Made by a program: the position numbers and the translations under genes
Origin: Vaginella massiliensis
GTDB taxonomy: Bacteria > Bacteroidota > Bacteroidia > Flavobacteriales > Weeksellaceae
Direction of reading: 5' to 3'
Length of the DNA stretch: 64,000 bases
NCBI RefSeq assembly: GCF_900089075.1
Contig: NZ_LT593746.1
Span: 62,967-126,966, forward strand
Notes under the pieces: model-generated
Seen by the model: the letters and a program-made list of their open reading frames with translations, nothing else
Told to the model about the DNA's origin: nothing
Databases searched by the model: none
Shown: one piece after another, positions 26,605-35,767 of the stretch
Numbering within the stretch: the first letter of the stretch is position 1
How the letters are laid out: each line of letters begins with the position of its first letter

Positions 26605-26649
26605 TTCTTATAAATTTTCTGAGGTTAAGTATACAAAAATTTATCCAAT

Positions 26650-27990
26650 TTATGCATTTGCCTCTTCTACTTTATTTTGAGCTGAAATAATGTCAACAAA
26701 CTCATCCAATGTCACTTTTTTCGCATCCAATTTTGCTTGTGATTTGAAAACCGCTAACATTTTGTCAGTAAAAACTTGGTAAGATAAACGATTATATTCT
26801 TCTTGATTCGAAATTGCGCTTGCAATGATAGAGTTCATCGTTTCTTCTGGAATGGTATTTTGACCGTACATTGCCAATTGCTCCTTGATTGCGGTTTCGG
26901 CAGCAGCTTTTACTTCGTCGGCTGTTACTTGAATATCATTTTCTTCTGCAATTTTACTTTCGATCAATTGGTATTTGAGGCTTTTAGAAATTTTTTCTAA
27001 CTCCTCTTTGGCTTGTTCGTCAGATGTAATGTTGTCGTTCGAGAATTGTAACCATTTTACCAAAAATTCTTCAGGTAATTCTACCGCCGTGTTTCCGATC
27101 AATTGTTCTACCACTTCGTTGATTAGCTGACGATCGGTTTCTTTGGCGTACATTTTTTCTGATTCTTCTTTGATTTTTGCTCGGAAAGCTTCTTCAGAAT
27201 CTACAGCACCCTCACCGTATACTTTGTCGAATAATTCTTGGTTGATCTCGGCAGCATTCATCTTGTTGATCTCCTTTATTGTCAAAACCAAATCAATTCC
27301 ATCTTCTCCCATTTGTTCTTCTGCAATATTGAACACCGATTGTGCTTGTTCTGCATCTTCGAAAATATCTTTGGTGTTGGCTTCAACGGTTTCTCCAACT
27401 TTTTTAGCTTCGAAAAGTTTCTGATCTTTTACATCTTCCAAACGGATGTAAGTGTTCTTTGTAGCTTCTTCGTTGTTTTTCTCTTTCACTTCAACTTTCA
27501 AAACTGCATTTTCTTCTACAGTTTCTAGAGACTCCATAGAACCGTAACGTTGTGCAAAATTGTTGATGTATTTATCAACTTCTTCGTCGCTCACATAAAT
27601 TTCATACGCTGGAACTTCAATCTTTTTCAAGTCCACCTTTACTTCTGGAGCTAATCCAATTTCGAAATCAAAATTCAATTGTTCTGCATCCCAATCGAGG
27701 TTTTCTTGCGCTACTGGAATCGGATTTCCTAAGATCGAAATCTTTTCTTCGTTGATATATTTTGTCAGTTCTTTTTGTAATAATTCGTTTACTACATCAA
27801 AAATCACGGGCTTTTCATATTGTTTTTTCACAAAACTCATGGGTACATGACCTTTGCGAAAACCTTTAATGTTTGCGGTTTTCTTGTACTGAAGTAAGAC
27901 TTCGTCTACTTTGCCCTGATAATCTGCTTTATCTACAGCAACGCTGATTACTGCTGATAATTTGTCTGTTGTATTTTTAGTAATATTCAT
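26650..27990 (-). CDS. tig: Trigger factor
   Basis: Ribosome-bound chaperone that meets nascent chains. 446 aa. The N-terminal ribosome-binding domain carries the signature GFRKGHVP at residues about 42-49. The middle domain looks like the FKBP-like region but with weak similarity, as usual in Bacteroidetes, and is followed by the helical C-terminal arms (NEVVEQLIGNTAVELPEEFL). The acidic composition is normal for the family. ATG at 27990, with a promoter box upstream. Confidence 0.93.
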   Translation of the reverse strand: MNITKNTTDKLSAVISVAVDKADYQGKVDEVLLQYKKTANIKGFRKGHVPMSFVKKQYEKPVIFDVVNELLQKELTKYINEEKISILGNPIPVAQENLDWDAEQLNFDFEIGLAPEVKVDLKKIEVPAYEIYVSDEEVDKYINNFAQRYGSMESLETVEENAVLKVEVKEKNNEEATKNTYIRLEDVKDQKLFEAKKVGETVEANTKDIFEDAEQAQSVFNIAEEQMGEDGIDLVLTIKEINKMNAAEINQELFDKVYGEGAVDSEEAFRAKIKEESEKMYAKETDRQLINEVVEQLIGNTAVELPEEFLVKWLQFSNDNITSDEQAKEELEKISKSLKYQLIESKIAEENDIQVTADEVKAAAETAIKEQLAMYGQNTIPEETMNSIIASAISNQEEYNRLSYQVFTDKMLAVFKSQAKLDAKKVTLDEFVDIISAQNKVEEANA

Positions 27991-28007
27991 CGTTTGAATT
28001 TGGGTTG

Positions 28008-28015
28008 CAAATGTA
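28008..28015 (-). promoter_or_regulatory. Candidate -7 promoter element for tig
   Basis: Minus strand TACATTTG (TAnnTTTG), 17 bases before the ATG; a TTAA sits 19 bases upstream in the -33 position. Confidence 0.55.
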
Positions 28016-28056
28016 CAATTTTTTATCCAAATTGTTAACGCTTAATTTTTTAAAAA

Positions 28057-28092
28057 CAAAAAAAGCTCATTTTTATAATCTGAGCTTTTTTC
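28057..28092 (-). terminator. Terminator after accC
   Basis: AAAAAGCTCA / TGAGCTTTTT stem with an A+T-rich loop and a T tail on the minus strand, about 31 bases past the accC stop. Confidence 0.8.
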
Positions 28093-28122
28093 TTGTATTT
28101 TTTGAGTGGATTTTTTTACTGT

Positions 28123-29484
28123 CTAATCTTCGTAATCTGCATACGACGGATCGAGTACAAAATCTTCCATGAATTTGGTTGTGTAATTACCTGCAATGAA
28201 ATCTGGATCGTCCATCAATTGTAAGTGAAACGGAACGGTAGTTTTGATTCCTTCGATATAGAATTCTTCCAAAGCGCGTTTCATTTTCTGAATCGCTTCT
28301 TCTCGCGTCATTGCTGTGGTAATCAATTTTGCAATCATCGAATCGTAGTTTGGCGGAATGGTGTATCCGGCGTATACATGGGTGTCTACACGCACTCCAT
28401 TTCCTCCTGGAATATTGATCGATGTAATTTTACCTGGCGACGGACGGAAATCATTATACGGATCTTCTGCATTTATTCTACATTCTATAGAATGCATGTT
28501 TGGATAATAATTTTTTCCAGAAATTGGTTCTCCCGCAGCGAGTAATATTTGTTCTCTGACCAAATCGAATCCTGTAACTTGTTCGGTAATCGGATGCTCT
28601 ACTTGGATACGCGTGTTCATTTCCATAAAATAGAAATCGCCGTGTTTGTCTACCAAAAATTCGATTGTACCAACCCCTTCGTAACCGATAAATTCTGCAG
28701 CTTTTATAGCGGCTTCTCCCATGCGTTCACGTAAATCTTCGGTCATGATTGGCGAAGGCGTTTCTTCTACCAACTTTTGGTTGCGACGTTGAATAGAACA
28801 GTCGCGTTCTGATAAATGGCATGCTTTTCCGAATCGATCTCCTGCAATCTGAATTTCGACATGGCGTGGTTCTTCGATCAATTTTTCCATATACATTCCG
28901 TCATTCCCGAAAGCGGCTGCGGCTTCGGTACGAGCAGATTCCCAAGCGTGTTGCAAATCTTCTTCCTTCCATACTGCACGCATTCCTTTTCCGCCACCAC
29001 CAGCGGTTGCTTTTAGCATAACCGGAAATTTGATTTCGCGTGCAACGGCCAATGCTTGTTCGTAACTTTCTAGCAAACCATCAGACCCTGGCACAACGGG
29101 TACTCCAGCTTCTTTCATGGTTGCTTTTGCGTTTGCTTTGTCGCCCATTCGGTCGATTTGGTCTGGCAAAGCTCCGATGAATTTGATCTGGTTCGAAGCA
29201 CATACTTTAGAAAAGGTAGAGTTCTCTGATAAGAAACCATAGCCTGGATGAATCGCATCTGCATCTGTAATTTCTGCCGCTGCGATGATGTTGGTCATCT
29301 TCAGGTAAGAATCTTTGCTCGGTGCAGGTCCTATACAAACGGCTTCGTCTGCAAAGCGTACATGTAAAGAAGTTTCATCGGCTTTTGAGTAGACCGCTAC
29401 CGTTTTTATCCCCATCTCTTTTGCAGTACGTATTACACGCATTGCGATTTCGCCTCGATTGGCAATTAGTATTTTTTTGAACAT
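28123..29484 (-). CDS. accC: Acetyl-CoA carboxylase, biotin carboxylase subunit
   Basis: Carboxylates biotin on BCCP with ATP and bicarbonate in fatty-acid synthesis. 453 aa, normal length. N-terminal [19 protein letters not shown], the ATP-grasp Gly loop GGGGKGMR near residues 164-171, the catalytic region [15 protein letters not shown] near residue 288, and ECRINAEDP are all present. It lies about 100 bases downstream of accB on the same strand. That gap holds no strong terminator or clear promoter, so one transcript is likely. Confidence 0.96.
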   Translation of the reverse strand: MFKKILIANRGEIAMRVIRTAKEMGIKTVAVYSKADETSLHVRFADEAVCIGPAPSKDSYLKMTNIIAAAEITDADAIHPGYGFLSENSTFSKVCASNQIKFIGALPDQIDRMGDKANAKATMKEAGVPVVPGSDGLLESYEQALAVAREIKFPVMLKATAGGGGKGMRAVWKEEDLQHAWESARTEAAAAFGNDGMYMEKLIEEPRHVEIQIAGDRFGKACHLSERDCSIQRRNQKLVEETPSPIMTEDLRERMGEAAIKAAEFIGYEGVGTIEFLVDKHGDFYFMEMNTRIQVEHPITEQVTGFDLVREQILLAAGEPISGKNYYPNMHSIECRINAEDPYNDFRPSPGKITSINIPGGNGVRVDTHVYAGYTIPPNYDSMIAKLITTAMTREEAIQKMKRALEEFYIEGIKTTVPFHLQLMDDPDFIAGNYTTKFMEDFVLDPSYADYED

Positions 29485-29585
29485 CTTTTTTAATTTGAAA
29501 TTTAGATTATTTTGAAAATTAGAAAGCCTTATTCAATGTAAAGATTTTTATCTCAACATCTATTGTCTCACATCTAAAATTCTAA

Positions 29586-30068
29586 TTAAGAAGGATCTAC
29601 CAAAAACAATGGTTGGTCGTATTCTACCGGAGTTGCGTCATCAACTAATATTTTCACGATTTTACCTGAAACTTCTGCTTCTATTTCGTTGAATAATTTC
29701 ATTGCTTCTACGATACACAATACTTTTCCTTCTGCAATGGTGTCACCAACTTGTACAAATGGTTCTTTTCCTGGCCCAGCTGCTCTATAGAACGTCCCAA
29801 TCATCGGCGATTTCACGGTGATGTAATTGTTGTTTTCTTCTGCTACAGGTGCTGCCTCTTCTGTAGAAACTGGCACTTGTGGCGCATTTACAACGGGTGC
29901 TGGAGCTTGCAACTGAGGTACGTAAACTTGCTGTACATCTACTGTTTTTGACGATTGCCCGTGCAGGGTTTTGATTTTGATTTCGATATCTTCTTGCTTG
30001 ATGCTTACTTCTGCTACTTCAGCTTTTGATACGAATTTGATTAAATTCTGAATGTCTTTAATATCCAT
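29586..30068 (-). CDS. accB: Acetyl-CoA carboxylase biotin carboxyl carrier protein
   Basis: Carries biotin between the carboxylase and transferase subunits. 160 aa. An N-terminal helical domain, then a Pro/Ala/Val-rich flexible linker at about residues 50-78, then the biotinyl domain with the biotin Lys124 in EAMKLFNEIEAEVSG. The protruding thumb region (GTFYRAAGPGKEPF) marks it as bacterial BCCP. It is translated upstream of accC. A promoter box lies about 54 bases upstream, after the rpmF terminator. Confidence 0.95.
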   Translation of the reverse strand: MDIKDIQNLIKFVSKAEVAEVSIKQEDIEIKIKTLHGQSSKTVDVQQVYVPQLQAPAPVVNAPQVPVSTEEAAPVAEENNNYITVKSPMIGTFYRAAGPGKEPFVQVGDTIAEGKVLCIVEAMKLFNEIEAEVSGKIVKILVDDATPVEYDQPLFLVDPS

Positions 30069-30121
30069 AATTGTGTTTTTTGCCTAATTCCGTTATCTGT
30101 ATAAATTTACCTAAAAGATTT

Positions 30122-30129
30122 CAAATTTA
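30122..30129 (-). promoter_or_regulatory. Candidate -7 promoter element for accB-accC
   Basis: Minus strand TAAATTTG (TAnnTTTG), 53 bases before the accB ATG and just downstream of the rpmF terminator. Confidence 0.5.
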
Positions 30130-30140
30130 TTAAAAAAAAT

Positions 30141-30174
30141 AAAAAGCTGCTTCTTTTTTACAAGAAACAGCTTG
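30141..30174 (-). terminator. Terminator after rpmF
   Basis: AAGCTG-TTCTT / AAGAA-CAGCTT stem with one internal mismatch and a T tail on the minus strand. Confidence 0.75.
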
Positions 30175-30194
30175 AATTTTATTTTTCGGTAGGA

Positions 30195-30392
30195 TTATTC
30201 TGAAACTTCTGTTTCTTTTTCTAAAACTACGCGTCCTTTGTAATACAATTTACCATCTGACCAGTGAGCTCTGTGATATAGGTGAGCCTCACCCGTTGTT
30301 TTGTCGATTGCTAATTGCGGAACCTCGATTTTGTAATGGGTTCTTCTTTTATCTCTTCTTGTACTTGACTGACGTCGCTTAGGATGTGCCAT
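30195..30392 (-). CDS. rpmF: 50S ribosomal protein L32
   Basis: 65 aa, basic, beginning [20 protein letters not shown], the typical L32 start. The C-terminus is acidic. The Cys-based zinc site found in some L32 proteins is absent: the segment after LYHRAHW has no Cys. It sits directly after the YceD gene, the usual pairing. Confidence 0.96.
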   Translation of the reverse strand: MAHPKRRQSSTRRDKRRTHYKIEVPQLAIDKTTGEAHLYHRAHWSDGKLYYKGRVVLEKETEVSE

Positions 30393-30442
30393 ATCTATTT
30401 ACTTTAATTCTTTAACTTATATTCTTTACTTATAAAAAAACC

Positions 30443-31018
30443 TTATGGTTTCAAATCTTTTAATTTTGCCCAACGCGGATCGATATCTCCATCATCGTCG
30501 TCCTCATCATCAGTATCTGTTACCGAATCTTCGATATCGTCTTCGTCTACTTCTTCTACCATGTATTGATTCAATAATCTCAACACTTCAGAACCGCTAT
30601 CTCCCGTCAACACATCGGGATGAATGCGCTTTGTGGGGATGCTCAACAAGATTAATTCGTATATCAATTGTGCTACATTCAACTGATATTCTTCTCGTGG
30701 TATCACCCAAATTTCATCATCTGCGTCGTCAAATTCATCACCGAACTTCACAATCAACCGAGAAGAATGCTCAATCTTTTGTTCAAACTCTTCATTCGAC
30801 AGATCGCAAATCAAATTCACCGTTCCTTTGAGTTTTATAAACAATTCGAGCATGGTCGAACGTTTTTCTAATTCAATACTCACGCTGACTTTTGGTTGAC
30901 TAAAGTCTTGATCAAATTGAAACAAATCAAAGAACGCTTGCGTGATTTCGTAATCAAATTCGGTCTTGCCCAATGGTAGACCAGAGAAAATAATATTGTA
31001 ATTTTTCAACTTATCCAT
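30443..31018 (-). CDS. yceD: YceD/DUF177 family protein
   Basis: 191 aa from the ATG at 31018; a TTG six codons upstream overlaps the promoter box and is rejected. The conserved core includes LEKRSTMLELFIKLKGTVNLICDLSNE near residues 50-76 and VAQLIYELILLSIPTKRIHP near 120-139. The tail is very acidic (DIEDSVTDTDDEDDDDGD) before a final DPRWAKLKDLK. The family is linked to 23S rRNA and L32 assembly in other bacteria and nearly always precedes rpmF, as here; the role is known only by association. Confidence 0.9.
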   Translation of the reverse strand: MDKLKNYNIIFSGLPLGKTEFDYEITQAFFDLFQFDQDFSQPKVSVSIELEKRSTMLELFIKLKGTVNLICDLSNEEFEQKIEHSSRLIVKFGDEFDDADDEIWVIPREEYQLNVAQLIYELILLSIPTKRIHPDVLTGDSGSEVLRLLNQYMVEEVDEDDIEDSVTDTDDEDDDDGDIDPRWAKLKDLKP

Positions 31019-31033
31019 CACACAAAAGGTTTG

Positions 31034-31041
31034 CAAAGATA
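31034..31041 (-). promoter_or_regulatory. Candidate -7 promoter element for yceD-rpmF
   Basis: Minus strand TATCTTTG (TAnnTTTG), 15 bases before the yceD ATG, giving a leader of only about 10 bases. Confidence 0.55.
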
Positions 31042-31089
31042 ATATTTATTTTTAGTATTTAAAGTCTTTTATATTTTTTTCTAATAAAA

Positions 31090-32163
31090 TTATTCAACTT
31101 CATCTTCTTCACTATCAATATTGACTTTGGTAGGTCGCAGAACATTTTTTGTAAGTTCGGAATACTCCTTTCGATTCTCGAAAATTCTTATTGCCGTAAA
31201 TATAGCTTGCTTGAATGATGTTTCATCGGCAATGCCTTTGCCAGCGATATCGTAAGCTACACCGTGATCGGGTGAGGTGCGTACATGGCTCAAACCTGCT
31301 GTATAATTCACACCTTCTTCGAAACAAATCGTTTTGAACGGAATGAGTCCTTGATCGTGATACATCGCCAACACTGCATCAAATTGATCGAGCATAGCTG
31401 GCGAGAAAAAACTATCTGCCGGATAAGGTCCAAATGTTAAATTGCCTTTTTCAAGTTGTTGATTGATCAAAGGTGCCAGAATTTCTTCTTCTTCCTTGCC
31501 CAGCAATCCTCTATCTCCTGCATGTGGATTGAGCCCTAAAACTGCAATTTTTGGACGCTCGACTGCAAAATCTTGAATCAAACTTTTGGCAATCTGTTTC
31601 AGTTTGAATTCAACATTTTTGGTGGTAATATGTTGTGCCACTTCTTGCAATGGAATATGCTGGGTAACCAAACCAACTCGAACTTGGTCCGATACCATAA
31701 ACATCAGCGGTGTTCCGCCCCAAACCTCCCCCAAATACTCGGTATGTCCTGGGAAATTGAATTCGTTTGATTGGATATTTTCTTTATTGATCGGTGCGGT
31801 CACCAACACATCTGCAACACCGTCTTTCACGGCTTGAGCAGCAGCTTTCAGCGACTGAAATGCCAACTCACCTGCCAGTGGCGTCGATTTACCTAATTGG
31901 ACTTCGGGTTGTTCTCTCCAGAGATTTACCACGTTTATTTTACCATCAACGGTTTTGGATGCATGGGGTATACCTTGAAAATAGATTCGGTCTAATTTCA
32001 ACTGATCTTTATGAAAATTGAGCAGTTTTGTCGCGCCAAAAATTATTGGGGTGAAAAAATCGGTGATGTCTTTATCCATCAAAGCTTTCAAGATTACTTC
32101 GACACCTATACCGTTTGGATCACCAATCGAGATAGCTACCCGTATTTTTTTTTGTTCGCTCAT
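31090..32163 (-). CDS. pdxA: 4-hydroxythreonine-4-phosphate dehydrogenase
   Basis: Oxidises 4-phosphohydroxythreonine in DXP-dependent pyridoxal phosphate synthesis. 357 aa. N-terminal SIGDPNGIGVEVILKAL, the substrate-binding VTAPINKENI, the metal-binding FPGHTEYLGE, then MYHDQGLIPFK and TSPDHGVAYDIAGKG with their His residues are all visible. The acidic tail DSEEDEVE is a small lineage extension. It is preceded within four bases by the small membrane protein gene. Confidence 0.95.
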   Translation of the reverse strand: MSEQKKIRVAISIGDPNGIGVEVILKALMDKDITDFFTPIIFGATKLLNFHKDQLKLDRIYFQGIPHASKTVDGKINVVNLWREQPEVQLGKSTPLAGELAFQSLKAAAQAVKDGVADVLVTAPINKENIQSNEFNFPGHTEYLGEVWGGTPLMFMVSDQVRVGLVTQHIPLQEVAQHITTKNVEFKLKQIAKSLIQDFAVERPKIAVLGLNPHAGDRGLLGKEEEEILAPLINQQLEKGNLTFGPYPADSFFSPAMLDQFDAVLAMYHDQGLIPFKTICFEEGVNYTAGLSHVRTSPDHGVAYDIAGKGIADETSFKQAIFTAIRIFENRKEYSELTKNVLRPTKVNIDSEEDEVE

Positions 32164-32166
32164 AGA

Positions 32167-32637
32167 TTATTCTACTTTTGAATTCCGAAAAAATTTTTTA
32201 TAAATGATTACCACGACTTTCCCTCCCAACCACGAAAAGAAAAACAAGATGGGCAGGAGCAAAATTTCGTACCAAAACGGATGATACGGCGTAAAAATGA
32301 CATCCAACAAGCCAACGAGCAACAAGATAAAACCAATGAGCATCGCATAAGCCAACTTGGCTCTCTCCACGATAATAGCGGTCACTGTGCCTCCAATCAT
32401 TGCTCCTATGCCAGAGGACAAGAGTAACGACCAAAAAAATCCACGCTCTTGATTTACAGCTGATAATTTAGAGAAATGTTTCAGCACATGTCGCCATTCA
32501 TCAAAAATCAACCCATCAACTTGCCAGCCATAAGATGTCGCAACATAGGTAATGGCAAAGGTCATAAAAGCCAATGCCAATACCAAACCTGTAATTACAG
32601 CAATGGTATTGCGTACTACCGAACTGTGTTTTACCAT
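32167..32637 (-). CDS. Conserved membrane protein, four transmembrane segments
   Basis: 156 aa, family not recognised. Four hydrophobic stretches: residues about 12-32 (IAVITGLVLALAFMTFAITY), about 68-86 (FFWSLLLSSGIGAMIGGTV), about 92-112 (LAYAMLIGFILLLVGLLDVIF), and about 120-140 (FWYEILLLPILFFFSWLGG). No catalytic motif is seen. It lies between ridA and pdxA with tiny gaps (10 and 3 bases), so it is part of the lptD-ridA-pdxA run. Confidence 0.8.
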   Translation of the reverse strand: MVKHSSVVRNTIAVITGLVLALAFMTFAITYVATSYGWQVDGLIFDEWRHVLKHFSKLSAVNQERGFFWSLLLSSGIGAMIGGTVTAIIVERAKLAYAMLIGFILLLVGLLDVIFTPYHPFWYEILLLPILFFFSWLGGKVVVIIYKKFFRNSKVE

Positions 32638-32647
32638 AATTTTTATA

Positions 32648-33034
32648 TTATCCTTCTACCTGTGCTATCACCGAGATTTCAACATTCACATCGCGTGGCA
32701 ATCGTGCAACTTGCACGCATTCTCTTGCTGGGTAAGCGTCTGTTGAAAAATAGGAAGCATAAATTTCGTTCAATTCCCCAAAGTTATTCATATCGCTCAA
32801 AAAGATGGTCACTTTCACCGCATTGTTGATACTTGTACCAGCCTCTTCAAGAATTGCATTTACATTGGCCATGACTTGATGCACCTCGTCGGCAAACGAA
32901 GACGTTACGACCTCTCCTGTTTCTGGATTCACAGGAACTTGTCCTGATACAAATAACAAGCCATTGTACACAATTCCTTGCGAATATGGCCCTATAGCTT
33001 TGGGCGCTTTTGTGGTATGAATTACTTTTGTCAT
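32648..33034 (-). CDS. ridA: RidA family 2-iminobutanoate/2-iminopropanoate deaminase
   Basis: Hydrolyses reactive enamine/imine intermediates released by PLP enzymes. 128 aa, full length. KAIGPYSQG, FVSGQVPVNPETGE, then the conserved Arg in ARECVQVARLPRDVNVEIS near residue 107 that binds the substrate carboxylate. It is read in the same direction as pdxA (PLP synthesis), two genes downstream, a sensible metabolic link. It follows lptD by 27 bases. Confidence 0.94.
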   Translation of the reverse strand: MTKVIHTTKAPKAIGPYSQGIVYNGLLFVSGQVPVNPETGEVVTSSFADEVHQVMANVNAILEEAGTSINNAVKVTIFLSDMNNFGELNEIYASYFSTDAYPARECVQVARLPRDVNVEISVIAQVEG

Positions 33035-33061
33035 GATGATATTTTTTTTATTAATTATAAA

Positions 33062-35704
33062 TTAAAATCCACTGTTGTAATACAACGAATTCGAAGATTG
33101 CTGATCGTATTTGATCGCATCGCTCAAGATGGAGGCTTTGATACCAATAAAAAAATCCCACGTTTTATACACCCCGATTGGAATCCAACTAAAGGTAAGG
33201 TTGAAACTTCGTAAATCACGAGCGAAACTCAGACGCGTTCCCACCAATTCTTTATTCACAATATCGTAAGTTCCGTTGGCCGAAATTTGCCAATAAGGCG
33301 ATGGCGAAACAGAAGCCGTCATTGCCAATGTAGCGGCGTCTCTATTTGTTCCGTCTATCAATCTATTATGGGTGTATCCTAGATTCATGCCAAAAGTCCA
33401 AGGAATGGCAAAACGTGCATAATCTTCGTCGTCGAAATAGAAAACCTCGTCGCGCACGGTTCCTTGTTTTTTATAAGCTTTGGCGTCAAATTTCTTCCCA
33501 CCAAAAGTGTTGTTATCGAAACTGTAACCAGTATTGACATTGAATGATGCTAAACGAAATGCCCCCAGCTCATCGATTTTGGTATACGCATTGGTAAGGG
33601 GGTCGTAATCGATTTTGTAGGGATCTATTATGCCGCTGAAATTAAATTTCATTTTACTATCGAACAGACTGGTTGATCCCGAGAAATTAACCGGACTCAA
33701 TTTGAATTCATCCGCAGTAAAATTGTACGAAGAATTGATATTGAAAAAGTCGAATATTTTGATTTTTTTGAATCCTTTCGGATGTTTATCATCCCGCACT
33801 TTCAACTCTAAATTATTCGCCAAACTGAAATTCAGAGAATTGGTCACCATAGTGTTGGGCACACCATACAAGGTGTTTTCGAAATAATTGTAATATTGTA
33901 GCGCCACATTGGAGCTACCCAATTGCGGAACCTCGTAATAATCTATGTATTTCGCACCTGTATTCGGACTAAAACTATAGCCAATACTCGGGGTCAACAC
34001 ATGTCGAATACCCTGAATTTTAGCGTCTTTATTTTTCGCCAAAATTTGTCCGTAAAAATTGGTACTCACACTAGCCGACGTACTGAAATTCCCAAATCGA
34101 TAAAAACCATTCAATCGTTGCGTGATCGTTTCGGCAGAATTTGCATCCCAATATTTACGCGTATTATTCAACGCCCAAACTTCTTGATAATTCGCCGAGA
34201 TCGTCAACGGAAAATAATTTGCCAAAGTCACATTGGTTGATAAATCGAGGTGATGACGAGCGCCTGTTTTCATCTCGTCTTGCCACATGGTTTTGGTAAA
34301 AAAATTCTCGTCGCTGGTCGAAATTTGGTTCGCCATATTCATGCTATAAGTCACACCCAAATTGTGCAACAGACCTTTGCGTGGGCCAGATTTCGGAGCA
34401 AACGGAAATTGTCTACTCATGTTTACCGTAAGTCGCGGCAAGGTTAAATCGATCTGCCTAGTTTGATAATTTTGCGAATGCGAAGCATCTAAGTTTAATG
34501 TTAACGGAAGATTCTCGAATGATTTTCGCAAACTGATCGATGAATTGGTGGTATTGGTATAAACATCTCCACTGAGGTAATTTGAATTCTGAATCGATTC
34601 TCGAAAATATTGACTACTCGAAAAATTGACACTGGCATTGAACGTAAGATAAGGATTCGATTTGATATCTTGCGCATGCGTCCATCGCACATTATACAAT
34701 TTCGACTGCGAAAAGATGTTACGTGGATCACGAACTCCTCCCGGACTGTTGGCTGTAAGCCCTTTGATACCCGTGATTCTGTTTTCGTAACTTGCACCAA
34801 AATTACCACTGAATCGGTAATTGACTTTGTAGCGGCTCAATACATTTACACCCCAACTCCCTTTGGTATAAAATCGGGTTTCTAATTGGAGGTCGGCATA
34901 TTCGCCAATGGGCATATAATAGCCCAATCCGTCGAGGTAGAATCCAACATCGGCACGCTCACCAAAAGAAGGCAACAATATTCCAGCAGAGCGTTTGCTT
35001 CCCATAGGGATATAAGCAAAAGGCAAAGCCAAAGGCGTCGGTACATCGTAGATGCGCATATGGGTTGGTCCTGCAATCAGAATCTTTTCGTCTTTCTCTT
35101 TCTTGTCGACCAGTTTTCCTTTTGTGGTACGCAACACATAATCTGGCTCGTCTGTCTTTCCTTCTTTGAAATAAGTATCGGTCGTATAATCGGCACGAGA
35201 CAAATACATCACGGTATCGTTGATTCGCTTCACTTTATCACCAACGATCACTCCTTCACCTTCTTCCAATCGTACATTATAAGCAATACCAACCTTGGTC
35301 TTGAAGTTGACCTTGAACGCATCTTGCTCGAATTTGTTTTGACCTTGCGTAAAAACAGTTCGTGTCACCACATTGCCTATGGTATCGCGTTTACCTTCGG
35401 CATAGACATCGCCCGAGTTCCAATCGATTTCGATGTACTCTGCCTCTATTTGCATATCGTTATAATCAACCTTGGCATTTCGCAAAAGGTAAGTGATATT
35501 CTTTTTCCGATCATGCACCTCATCCTCGGACGCACGCACCACAGTATATTCCAATCTTTCCTTTTTTACTGGTATAATGGTATCCAGTTTGATGGAATCT
35601 TGATTTACAACTCCATCATTATTCGGCGTAATTTGACCAAAAGAAATCGAGCAAATTACGAAGGGCGAACAGAATATAATATGCTTAAATGCGTTTGTAA
35701 ACAA
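33062..35704 (-). CDS. lptD: LPS-assembly protein LptD, Bacteroidetes type
   Basis: Outer-membrane translocon that inserts LPS. 880 aa. Signal peptide ends at ISFGQ (residue about 24), followed by the periplasmic LptA-like domain (about residues 45-230: YNDMQIEAEYIEIDWNSGDVYAEG). The large beta-barrel follows, with the conserved entry PLALPFAYIPMGSKRSAGILLPSFG. The start is TTG at 35704: no ATG exists before residue 80, and a TTG preserves the signal peptide; a promoter with correct spacing lies 33 bases upstream. It is divergent from the amidase gene. ridA, a membrane protein and pdxA follow. Confidence 0.9.
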   Translation of the reverse strand: MFTNAFKHIIFCSPFVICSISFGQITPNNDGVVNQDSIKLDTIIPVKKERLEYTVVRASEDEVHDRKKNITYLLRNAKVDYNDMQIEAEYIEIDWNSGDVYAEGKRDTIGNVVTRTVFTQGQNKFEQDAFKVNFKTKVGIAYNVRLEEGEGVIVGDKVKRINDTVMYLSRADYTTDTYFKEGKTDEPDYVLRTTKGKLVDKKEKDEKILIAGPTHMRIYDVPTPLALPFAYIPMGSKRSAGILLPSFGERADVGFYLDGLGYYMPIGEYADLQLETRFYTKGSWGVNVLSRYKVNYRFSGNFGASYENRITGIKGLTANSPGGVRDPRNIFSQSKLYNVRWTHAQDIKSNPYLTFNASVNFSSSQYFRESIQNSNYLSGDVYTNTTNSSISLRKSFENLPLTLNLDASHSQNYQTRQIDLTLPRLTVNMSRQFPFAPKSGPRKGLLHNLGVTYSMNMANQISTSDENFFTKTMWQDEMKTGARHHLDLSTNVTLANYFPLTISANYQEVWALNNTRKYWDANSAETITQRLNGFYRFGNFSTSASVSTNFYGQILAKNKDAKIQGIRHVLTPSIGYSFSPNTGAKYIDYYEVPQLGSSNVALQYYNYFENTLYGVPNTMVTNSLNFSLANNLELKVRDDKHPKGFKKIKIFDFFNINSSYNFTADEFKLSPVNFSGSTSLFDSKMKFNFSGIIDPYKIDYDPLTNAYTKIDELGAFRLASFNVNTGYSFDNNTFGGKKFDAKAYKKQGTVRDEVFYFDDEDYARFAIPWTFGMNLGYTHNRLIDGTNRDAATLAMTASVSPSPYWQISANGTYDIVNKELVGTRLSFARDLRSFNLTFSWIPIGVYKTWDFFIGIKASILSDAIKYDQQSSNSLYYNSGF

Positions 35705-35736
35705 GTGAAAAATTAATTTTTGTTTTTAAATTGCGT

Positions 35737-35767
35737 CAAAATTAAAATAAAAAAACCATCTTACAAT
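35737..35767 (-). promoter_or_regulatory. Bacteroidetes-type promoter of lptD
   Basis: Minus strand ATTG at 35767-35764, 19 bases, then TAATTTTG at 35744-35737. Good box and spacing match. The -33 box abuts the amidase ATG at 35768, so the two divergent genes share the control region. Confidence 0.7.

Noticed and set aside
34886-35716. 276-codon plus-strand frame inside lptD
   Set aside because: It is antisense to the conserved periplasmic and barrel part of LptD and has no start signal or domain; a shadow frame.
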